From Macrosoma leucophasiata (Eukaryota; Arthropoda; Insecta; Lepidoptera; Hedylidae), in the NCBI GenBank assembly GCA_036365455.1, contig JAWQUS010000022.1, positions 558,001-622,000 of the forward strand: a stretch of 64,000 nucleotides of DNA, in the 5' to 3' direction. Position 1 is the stretch's first letter. Every line of letters starts with the position of its first letter. Position numbers and translations under genes: made by a program. Positions 10,001 to 22,000 of this stretch are shown piece by piece. The notes below the pieces were generated by a model. The model was given only the letters and a program-made list of their open reading frames with translations, was not told where the DNA came from and ran no database searches.

Positions 10001-13000
10001 CTACATTTATATCACATTCCCATATTTCCAATTTTTATTTACGCCTACGTAGATCCCCCATGGACCACTTTGGGAATCACTGGTATGATGTAAGTTAATT
10101 GGTACTATCGGTGTATGTGTTGAGATCCATTATTGTGGACCCCCATTTGCATTTCATGGATCCCCAATTTTTATTTTCGCTGACTCAGACCCCTTTCTTG
10201 TTGTCATAGACCCCCAGGGGTCGATATAGACCACTTTGGGAATCACTGACCTATACATACCATAACATAACCTACACACAATAATCTATACGACGACCCG
10301 GTTAGTCCAGCGGTGCGAAACCACCGTTTGATTCGAAGGGTCGCGGGTTCGATCCCCGCACGGGAACAAATATTTGTATGGCCTACAGATATTTGTTTCG
10401 GGTCTGGGTGTTTGTGTATGTGTTGTATGTGTACAACGGCACCCACGACACAGGTTTATACCTACTGTGGGGCTGTGAGTGTAAGCGTATTTTATTATAC
10501 ATCTATACAAATAAACATAATATAAAAATAACCGCTTTTTATTAAATGCATATGTGTGTATACACGGTACATATACCAAAAAAACATTTTTTACAATTTT
10601 TGTCTGTCCGTTTGTTCCGGCTAAACTCGGGAACGGCTGGGCCGATTTTGACGGGACTTTCACTGGCAGATAGCTTATGTAATAAGGCTACTTTTACACT
10701 AGCTGCGCCCACGACTTCGTCCGGGTAGATACTGAACAATCATAAATTCTCACGCAGACGAAGTCGCGGGCACAGCTAGTTATCTATATTTCTTGTTGTA
10801 ATTGATGTAAGAATTCAGGATATATTAATAACAGTCTCGGAGGACAAAAAGACAAACATTGAAGTCGCGTTGTCGCGATTTTCGCATCACAAGAATTTTT
10901 GAATTCGGTCCAGTAGTTTATGTGTTAAAACATTACAAACATACATACAAAAACACAAATGTAATATTAGTATATATAAAAGTGTCAAATTTTATACTAC
11001 TCCGCCGGTGTAATTTTCGTTAAAAAAGGGGGGTGCTAAGTTTTTTCTTCGCGTATAAGGCTTGTACTACCAAGACTAAATCATATGCTGCGAGAAAACA
11101 ACCATCAACATTTCACCCTGTATAGATTTAGGCTACAAGACTCTCAAGCGAGCTTCTGACCTACAAAACTGCCTTACAGGTAGCCTGAGGGAATTAGCGG
11201 GGGTGACAGAAGCAACAGTCAGTCTCAGCGATAACTCTGCGCGGATACGTTACGCGGCCGGCGCGGTGACGCCGCGACAGATCGCTGACAACGTTTACGC
11301 GCTCGGCTTCGACGTGGAAATCACTTCGGTTGATGGCAAACCATATAGTGGTGAGTATACTTAGTTAATACTGTTTTATAGAAAGCAGTCGAGTTATTTA
11401 TATACTCGTATTATTACAGATGTTGAGCTTTTTTTGTAGCGACGGGCGTAGTCTACCAGAAATCCTACTCAAAAAAGTAGGTAGGTAGGTAGATATCCAC
11501 AACATGTAGATATCCACGTCCGTTAGAGTAGGCAAAGTAAGACAGTTAGTGACGGTGAGTCTCGGCGATAACTCTGCGCGGATAACTTACGCGGCCGGCG
11601 CGGTGACGCCGCGACAGATCGCTGACAACGTTTACGCGCTCGGCTTCGACGTGGAAATCACTTCGGTGGATGGCAAACCTTATAGTGGTTAATATACTTA
11701 GTTATTATGACAAAAAGCAGTCGAGTTACTTATGTATTTACTATTTTTACAGAAATTGAGCTTTTATTGTAGTGATGGTCGAAGTCTTAGCCCGAGTTGC
11801 ACCACAATATTTGTTAAATTTATTGTAACATTTCACATCCTTCTCTAACATTAACAGATTTCTTTAAGTTAAAGATGGATGTGAAATGTTACCGCCAAAA
11901 CTTCATTCATTGTAAATGTTTTGGTAAAGTAGACATCACTATACTTGAGTTACTGACAGTGACTCTGACTGACTGACTCTGACTTTTACGCTGCTTATTA
12001 CGAATACGAAATATCGTTTTACTTGACACTGGCAATATGCGTAATAGCGATACCATTAATTAAAAAAAAAGTGCTTTAAACAGTTTTTCTGAGATCCAAT
12101 CCGTCTGCCGCATGCTTAATTGCCGAACAGATTGATTTGTATTTTTAATAGTAACGTTCTAATTCTAATCCATTTCAGAATCATCACAAAAGAAAGACGA
12201 GGGTTCGGGAGATGGCCACAAGAGGGCGTCACCAGTGAAAAGCAAAGCACTAACTAATGTAAGAAAGAAATAAATATTTATTTGACACACAGTGAGACAC
12301 ATAACACTGACAAAACATTGAACTTTACCTAAACCCAGAAACAATAGAAAGAAAATAATAAAAAAACTACTTACTCCACAAAACTTGAAACTAATTTTTT
12401 TTAAAAATACGCTTACACTCACGGCCTTAATAAGCCAGTATAAACCTGTGTCGTGGGTGCCGTAGTACACATACAACACATACACAAACACCCAGACCCG
12501 AAACATATATCTGTAGACAAATATTTGTCCCGGTACGGGGATCGAACCCGCGACCCTTCGAATCAAACGGTCATCTTACACCGCTGGACTAACCGGGTCG
12601 TCATATTAAAGATAAATATTCAATAATTAAAGTACAATCCCTCTCTCTGCGCAGGCTCAGATGTTCGAGCCTGTCGGTAAGTCCTGGATCGTTACAATAC
12701 GAACGGCGCGTTTTTGTAGGGAGTCAAGTGGACCAAGCTGGTATTTGAGCCCATAAATGAGAGCAGTATTCGAGATGGGGCCGCACTTGGGCCTTATAAA
12801 GCTGTAGTTATTATGTTCCAGGGCAGGGCTTCGCCCCCAACGGAGAGTAGCATAGCTCAGTGCACGTTGGAAGTGCGCGGCATGACGTGCGCGTCTTGTG
12901 TGGCGGCTATAGAAAAACACTGTTCGAAATTGTATGGTGAGTATGGCGCAGTTCTGCCTGTTTTGGGGTGCTTTAAAGCGAAAATTGAGAATGATATCAT

Positions 13001-16000
13001 TCTTCACTGTAGAGCAACACGGGCCACCGGCCGCGGCGGACCGGAGGGGAGAAGCCACACGCAGGCTTTCCCCTCTGTCAAAGTACAGGCCCAAATGGTC
13101 CTAAGCCTGTCGCCTAGATTTTTAAATGTGTGCGTGAAATTGTTAATGTATTTTGTTAAAGTCAAGTTGTGAGTTTCGTAGTAAAAGACGATTTTTGTAG
13201 TGTGTATGTGTATCTCACGTAGTTTCTCTCGCTAAAAATGACAGACTGTTTTGCATCGGTAATAAGCGCTATGGCTACTCCCCTCCGGTCCGCCGCGGCC
13301 GGTGGCCCGTGTTGCTCTATGTTTGAAACCATCAAACACGTTACAGATGGCAATTGCGTGCGTGTTATACCGTCTCTACAATGGTGAGTGCTCTGTCGAA
13401 CTGTTCGACATGGTGCCATCGTCTCTTTTCCTACACCGTACTACCCGCCGAAGAGAGAAGTTCCACCCTCACCGACTAGACACCTGGCAGTGCTCAACGG
13501 TGCGGTTCTCACGTTCGTTTTTGCCCTGAACGTGTAAATCGTGGAACGAACTTCCCTCTGAGGTGTTCCCTCGGTGCTACAATATGGGGTTCTTCAAAAT
13601 GGCGTCAAAAGAGTCCTTCAGGGCTGGCAGCGCGTCGGCGACTCCCCCGGTGTTGCAAATGTTCATAGGCGACGGTGACTACTTTCCATCTGCTGGCCCG
13701 TCTGCTGGTCTGTCAATACTTTGACATAAAAAAAAATTGGTATTGAGCTTCTCACCGGTCCATTTTGTATTGATATCAATTGTATATTGTTCCCAGGTGT
13801 CCACTCAATACTTATAGCGCTGCTGGCGGCTAAAGCAGAAGTGAGATACGAGTCTCTGAAGGTGTCGGCGGTGGAGGTGGCGGCGGCCATCACGGAGCTC
13901 GGCTTCCCCGCCGACGTCATCAGCGACGGCGACGGCAGCGGCCAGCGGGAGGTCGTCCTCACTGTGAGTCTCTTTCTGTGTTCTGTGGCCCTGGTACTTT
14001 TGTAGCACAAACATGCCAACTTTCAGGGTAGATTTATTTATCTCTGCGTTTGTTGTCAGCAGTGGGCAGCTAGGAGGTTGTTCTTACTGTGAGTCTCTTT
14101 GTGTGTTCTGTGGCCCTGGTACTTTTGTAGCACAAACATGCCAACTTTCAGGGTAGATTTATTTATCTCTGCGTTTGTTGTCAGCAGTGGGCAGCTAGGC
14201 GGTTGTTCTTACTGTGAGTGTCTTTGTGTGTTCTGCTGCCCTGGTACTTTTGTTGTGTGTAATGTGATCGGTAGATTAGCAAGCAATCAGTGTCCACAAT
14301 GCAACGGGGGACTTAGTAAAAAACACCTCTTTATAGCTCATGCTCTCCTGGTAGGTTTGTGTTACAACATTGAAGCATTGTTATAATATAAAAAAAAAAA
14401 AATATTAAGGGTAAAAGCGACTTCTTTACGATATTCAATAAACTGAAAAGTCTATTATATCGGTTGCCTAACTAGCATAGTTGGTAATAGATGGCGCTGC
14501 TGCTACCATAAAGCAATGCAATAGATGTGAAGGAAAGATTTGACAAATCGGGCAGGACTTCAGTAGCTCAATTGGAAGAGCGGCTGGACTAGATTCCCAG
14601 TAGGTCGCGAGTTCGAGTCTCGCCTGAAGTCAAATTTTTCTTTCCATTTTTCTTTAAAACTAAAAATATATTTCACAAGCATGTGTTAATGCGAAATAAT
14701 ATTTAAAAAAAAAAAAAACAAGCATTGTCTGTTTGAAACCTCTTCAAACGTTCTATTTTGGGATCGCAGATTGGAAATCTGGGAAGTTAGTATGTAAATT
14801 ATGCTGAAAGCGAAATTAACTACTACGTACCTAAAACAAGATAGGTACGAACGAATAAGTACTCAAAATAACTAGGCTGAAGGTGCTAAATAAGTCGACG
14901 TCGATCGTCAAAAGAGATTCGTCATTGTGTAATTTGATTTATATAAAACTGAAGTCCTCTGAAAAGTCTTTCTCTGGTTAGATCGGGCAGTAACAGTGGA
15001 TACCTTCTTATGAGTATGAGTTTCTAAGACAGAATTGAGATATGAGCCTCAGAAGGTGGCGGCGGCCATCACGGAGCTTTGCCGTCGCCGACGTCATCAG
15101 CGACGGCGACGGCAGCGGTGAGCGGGAGGTTGTCCTCACTGTGAGTCTCTTTGTGTGTTCTGCTGCCCTGGTACTTTTGTAGCACAAACCTGGTAACTTT
15201 CAGGGTAGATAGATCTGCGAATGTTATCTATAGGCAGCAACCAACGAACGGGATTTCGTCCTCACTGTGAGTCTCTTTCTGTGATCTGTGGCCCTGGTGA
15301 TTTTGTATAATTCTCCCTAGGAAAATTGTGACTTTTGTTTCACAAACCTGAGGCAACTTTCGGACTAGATTTCTGCGGATGTGGTCGGTGATTGTGACGG
15401 CCAGCTGGGAGGTTGTGATTATTGTAAGCCTCTTTCTGCGTTCTGCTTTCCTGGTACTTTTGTTGTACGTAATGTGATCGGTAGCTAAGCAACCAGTGTC
15501 GAGGTGGCGGCGTCCATTTTTCGTCTTTATAATATTAGAGGAGTATCTAAGATAAACGTACAGTCTTCATAATTATTTTTCCTATATAAAAAAGTTGTAA
15601 CATATTATATTTGTCCACAGATCAGAGGCATGACGTGTGCGTCGTGTGTTAGCAAAATAGAGAAGAGTGTACTTAAACTAAACGGCGTGGCCTCGTGTGC
15701 GGTCGCCCTTACCACATCCAAGTGAGTTAAAATAATGAATAGGATCATGGCAAGATCAATTACATGAACACTACCATTTAGCGGCAAGTAAATTAGGTAA
15801 TGCGGTGGTGCCTACGCTCCCGAGCTCCGTTACTAGAGCTCTACCACGAGTAAATATGCTTGTATGCCTACATTTACCTCTGTCTACCCCTTCGGGGATT
15901 ACAGGCGTGTAGTTACGCCAGTGTCATAGAGATGTAAAATATTATATTTGTTCCAGAGGCAAAATCAAATACGACTCGGAGATGATAGGTCCCAGGAAGA

Positions 16001-19000
16001 TATGCGACACGATAAACGGTCTGGGATTCGAAGCCAGCGTCGTCAGTCCGCACAATAGGGGCGCCACTAATTATTTAGAACACAAGTATGTATGCTGTTG
16101 TATTTATGATACTAGTAAATTATTATTATTATTTATTTATTTGCTTGTCACATGGTTATAAGGTCTTACAATTAAATATTTTGTAGTTACATGTAACACC
16201 CCGCATGTGTGTGTAGGGGCACCGCAAAATTATGAGAACATTTCATGTACATATAATATTTTACATTACAATATAAACTTATGACTATAATCTTAAATGA
16301 AGACATTTAAATTCAGAGCTATTATTCATATTATTTAATTTAAGTGATTGTATCTATTTATTAATTTATATATTTTTATTATAAAATTTTGCATGACATC
16401 GATTAAACAGAAAATATAGCAATAACAATTTGGTCGGTACTTATATGTATAATCTTTATTATTATTTTCATCTTTACTTATCGCTAAAAAACTCCTGCAA
16501 CGTGTAATAGCATTTTTGTGTTAAGAATTCATTTAATTTGTTTTTAAATAATTCATTATTTTGTATGTGTTTAATAGAATTTGGAATTTGATTATACATT
16601 TTTATTGACATAGAGTAAGGGCCGGTATTAACTATTTGTAATTTTGATGTGATTATAGCCAATTTAACCTTATAAACCCGATGAATGTCGTTCTGCGAGT
16701 TTTTGGAACTCTTATTTTATTTTCTTGGTGTATTTTTCAGTTATATTAAATAAATAAATAAAGTTGGTGGCATTTTGTTTGATATAGGCTTATTACAGTG
16801 CTCGTGTATAGTGAAATAGAATAACAGTGCGAAAACACGTTCTTTCGGGTTGCCTCCAAAACTTCATTGTAAATGTTCTGGTAAAGTAGCCACCGCTTTA
16901 TTCGAATTACTGTGACTCTGACTGGCTTATAAATTGACTGACTCTTACTTTTACGTTGCTTATTACGAATACGAAATATCGTTTTTACATATCGTTACAC
17001 TGGCAATATGCATAACAAGCGATGCCATAAAATTAAAAAAAAAAAACGTTCTGTGAGTTTTTGGCACCTTGAAAGAGGCGTGTTGTGCTCGTATTTTTTT
17101 TTCTGTAATTGAAGTGGGTAACAATCATGCAGTTCACATTGATGTTAAGTGATGACTGCAGCTTATAGGGGTGATTACCCGTGCACCCACTGCATCAAGG
17201 TTGGAATTAAATATCGATAAACGTTGTCGATAATATACAGACACCCACCCAAAGACCAAGGTTAAAATGCAGATGCGTTACCACTCCTGAGGCCTAAGGT
17301 GTTTTCCACGGTGTCGGAAATTACAGGGCCGTACATTATTACCACCCGACCGGAACACAATAGTGCTGAACTCTACCATTAAGCGGCAAGTATATTAGGT
17401 AATGCGGTGGTGTTTACGCCCGCGAGCTTCGACATGTATGTAAAACTGTTTATTATTTTTATTTTACACAGAGGCCTATTATATAAGATGGACCTAATTA
17501 TTGTTTACAGAGAAGAAATAAGAAAATGGCGCAACGCTTTCCTGATCTCACTAATCTTCGGCGCCCCCTGCATGGCGGCCATGGTGTACTTCATGAGCAC
17601 CATGGGGGGGCACTCCGCGCGGGACATGTGCTGCGTGCTGCCGGGCCTGTCGCTCGAGAACCTCATCATGATGCTGCTGGCCACGCCCGTGCAGGTAATA
17701 AGCCGATTTCCCTCACTTTATACGTAAAAGGTTATACCAAAGTACCGGGCACGCAGAACTTACGAGGAGCTCAAAAATAAAATTTAGTATCTCGGTTAGG
17801 TTTTTTTGTGTTCCGAATCATTGATTTGAGAATGATTTACTATGAATCATATTTATCTTCTAGATGGTCCAATGCAATTTGGATGCTTGGTTTATTTGTT
17901 ATTTTTATTTTAATTAAAACTACTGACTCGGAACACAAAACCTAACAACAAAGATGGGCGTGTCTGTAAATTATAGTGAGAAGAGATGGATCTATAGTAT
18001 ACATCTTTGTACTGGTTGGAGAGTTTCAGTGAACTCTTAGTAAGTTCTGCGTGCCTGGTACTTGTGTGTAAGAATTTTCATGGAAATATGTACTCCCATG
18101 AGCTTAGTGGTTAAATGTAGTAGGCTAGTATTGCTGAGTCCTACGTATGAATGAAGTCCGGGTTCGATCCTAGGGCAAATTTTTTTGAGAACAAAGAATG
18201 TTTGGTACTTATCATAAGGAATGACATTGTAGTGAGAAGTCTCACTTTACAGACACTTGCCCGCGTTATGTTAGGTTTTGTGTTCCGAGTTAGTGGTAAG
18301 AATCTCGGTTAGGTTGTGTGTTCCGAGTAAGTGGTAAAAAAGAATTATCTATACTCTATACTTACTATACTATAATAATATTATAAAGAGGTAGTCAAAT
18401 CTCGATGTTAGCGTAAAGATTTTTTAAAAAAACTAAACAAGCTTTAAAGTTTAATTTGGCACTTTAAAATTAACTAACTTTAATGAAAACTAACTAAAAC
18501 TACGTCTAATCTATACAAGTTTAAAATTAAGAGTGCTTACAAACTATGTCTTAGCTCTACCCAAGCCATCCCACATTGTTTATCAGACGGCGAGACGACT
18601 TTCGCAGTATGCGTGCTCAGCATCCGGTCGAGTGTGCTTGCTGTCTGAGAAACAAGACCACCAGAATCAGAATCAGAATCAGAAACTCATTTATTCATTG
18701 ACAGGCACCTTTTATGACACGTCAAAAACAAACAAAATAAATTAAAGCGAATAACAATTGATATACATGTCAAACAAGATAAAAAATATATGTAAAGTCA
18801 AGAATATCACTAAGATAAAACTAAATGTAATACACTAATGTAAAAGTATATCAGTAGAATGTCTCTTTTCCCCTTTACAAACTGATAACAAAGAGTAAAA
18901 AGAAAAGAAAAATAGTCATTCTTTGTCATTCACCGGCAAAGTTCCAAAGGCCAATATGATCTGAGAAAAACTTGCCGGAACAAACTCAGTCGGCTCTTTT

Positions 19001-22000
19001 AAAAATATCTCTTAGGCATATTTTTACAATTTTCCATAATTTAAACAAGCTTAAAATTAACATTAAAATATCAACATTACACTTTGATTATTACATCTAA
19101 CACCTTTGTGGAGCTAGATCAGCATTTAGCCAAACATTTCTATCCTTGAGATAGTCCTCGACCTTGGTTGTATAATATTTATATTATGTTCTTAATTCCA
19201 TGACACTTACGGGAACGGGACCCATAACTAGGTAATATTTTTTCGTTTGTTTGTTTGCAATGAATAGGCTCAATAACTATTGGACCGATTTTAAAAATTC
19301 TTTCACTATTCGAAAGCTACATTATCCGGTAACATAGGCTATATTTTATTTTGGAAAAAATAGGGTTCCGTAAGGTATTTGGGTTTTTCAGACACAAGGT
19401 GTAAAAAATCAACCAGAAAAGTTACTTATTTTGCGTACGCTGCCTAAACTATAAAAGATATCGAGGAAGACTTTAGGCTATATCTATGTATAATCATCAC
19501 GCTAAGACGAATAGGAGAGGGTAGGCAACATTGCACCGCGCGAAGCCGGGGCGGGCCGCTAGTTTATTTATATTTTCATTACATTATTCAAACCTTAAAA
19601 CTACGGAACCCTACACTGCCGAGACTCGACACGCACTTGACTGCTTTTTGTTAATACATGAATATTCCTTGTTCGCAGTTCATCGGCGGGTGGCACTTCT
19701 ACAAGCAGGCGTACAAGGCGCTCAGTCACGGCACATCCAATATGGACGTACTTATATCAATGACTACCACTATAAGGTGAGATTCTTTATCAGTACCAAT
19801 GTATCAACCAGTGTATTTGACGTAATGACGTCCTACAAATCGATGACCGCCGGCTGCACGCACGAAAAAGTGTCACGTTCTGCATTGGGCAACACGAGCC
19901 ACCGGCCGCCGCGGCAGACCGGAGGGGAGTAGCCATAGCGTTTGTTACCGATGCAAAACAGTCCTATCTTTTTTTGCGGTGGGAACTACGTGCGACACAC
20001 ACCTACACTACAAAAATCGTCTTTTACTACGAAACTCACACCGTGACTTTAACAAAATACAGAAACAATTTCACGCACACATTTAAACATCTAGGCGACA
20101 GGCATAGGCCCACTTGTGCTTGTACTTTGTCAGAGGGGAAAGCCTGCATATGGCTACTCCCCTCCGGTCCTCCGCGGCCGGTGGCCCGTGTTGCTCTTTG
20201 TGTTCTGCCTAGGCCGAGCGTGCAAACGAGAGCGAGAGGAACAGGCGATCGAGCGAGAGGTACGATCGGCCTAAGCGTTCGGTTTGTGATGCATGTTTTC
20301 TAATGACGTAACTTCCTTCACGCCTGTAATCCCCGAAGAAGTAGGCAGAGGTAAATGCATGCATTCAAGCATACATGGGAACACCCACGATTCGCCGGTT
20401 ACGTTTTAGCCTATGCAACAGGTGGCGAGTCTGTTGACATCTCCGGGCGAATTACCAAACTGCCGAGGTACTGGAAAATTACCAGAAAATGGAAACATCC
20501 CAATATAACCAGAGATAAAGGACTTTACACCATTATCTCTGATAACTCCCTACCCGGGAATCGAACCCAGGACCTCAGCGTAGTGGTAGTGGCCTGCTAC
20601 CACTAGGCTACTAAGGCAGTTGATTAACGTTATCACGTATAATTAATATCGTCCGTAAACCGACTTCACAAACAGCCAATCTATACATATATACAAATAA
20701 ATAAAATTGGAGTGTCTGTTTGTAGTATAAAAATAACCGCTTTTTACTCAATACATTTTTAAGTATACACGGTAGATAAACGAGTACCAAAACAATTTTT
20801 TTTACAATTTTTGTCTTTCTGTCTGTCTGTCTGTTCTCGCTAATCTCGGTAACGGATGGACCGATTTTGACGGGACTTTCACTGACAGATAGCTTATGTA
20901 ATAAGGAGTAACTCAGGCTACTTTTATACTAGCTGGGTAGATACTGAACGATCATAAATTCTCACGCGGACGAAGTCGCGGGCACAGCTAGTCTTTCATG
21001 AAGACATTTTTATTTTTCTACATTTATGAAATTCTAAACCGATTTCGTTCGCCAGCTACGCGTACTCCCTGGCGGTGGTGATAGCGGCCATGGCTATGGA
21101 GAAGGACACCAGCCCGCTGACGTTCTTCGACACGCCGCCCATGTTGCTGGTCTTCGTGTCTTTGGGACGGTGGCTGGAGCATATCGCCAAGGTAGGTCTC
21201 TCGGTGTTTTTTTTAGGCAATGAAATTGGCAAACAAGCACGCAGTTCACATTGATGTTAAGTGGTGACTGCAGCCACACAATGCCTCTGTGTCGGAAATT
21301 ACAGGGCCGTACATTACCACCTGACCGGAACACGATAGAGCTGAACGAGGCGGCAAGTATATTAGGTAATGCGGTGGTGCCTACGCCCGCGAGCTCCGTC
21401 ACTGGAGCTCTACCATCAGAAGAAACCGGTGTTGAAGGTTTTATACTGGTGTTAGAGCTCCAGTGACCACTTAACATCAATGTGAACTGCATGCTTGCTT
21501 GCCACTTTCATTATATTAAATAAATTGATAAGGATTAATCTGTAAAATGTATCTTCACGCCAGGTCCCTAACGGGGTAGGCAGAGAGTGTAGAGCGCCAG
21601 ACATCGGTTCAGACAAACCTCTCGTACCTCGTCTACCTTCATCATTCTCTTCATACATGCACGCCGATTCCTAAGACTTTTGACCCCACCATCAGACAGA
21701 ATTCGATTAATACTGTGTTGGTGTAAATAGCTTGCCAAATTAATGCCTCATTATAAGTTACAGATTTTTTGGAAATTATGAATTATACCCAGTAAGCTAT
21801 CCATAAAGTTGGCGACATTTTTGTAGCTTAAAGAAAGAATGTGCATATAAAAAGAATATCGAATGTGTGAATGACTAAACAGATGTACAATGCGAATGTG
21901 GATGGTTGCAGAGCCCAGGAAGACCAAGACTGACCTACCATGACCAAATAGGTCGGGTTCTGTCTGATGGTGCGGTCAAAAGTCTTAGGAATCGGCGTGC

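Noticed and set aside
12657..13094. A 145-codon antisense frame overlapping ATP7 exon 6.
   Set aside because: It joins a MITE end, the antisense of exon 6 and a LINE remnant. It is not a gene.
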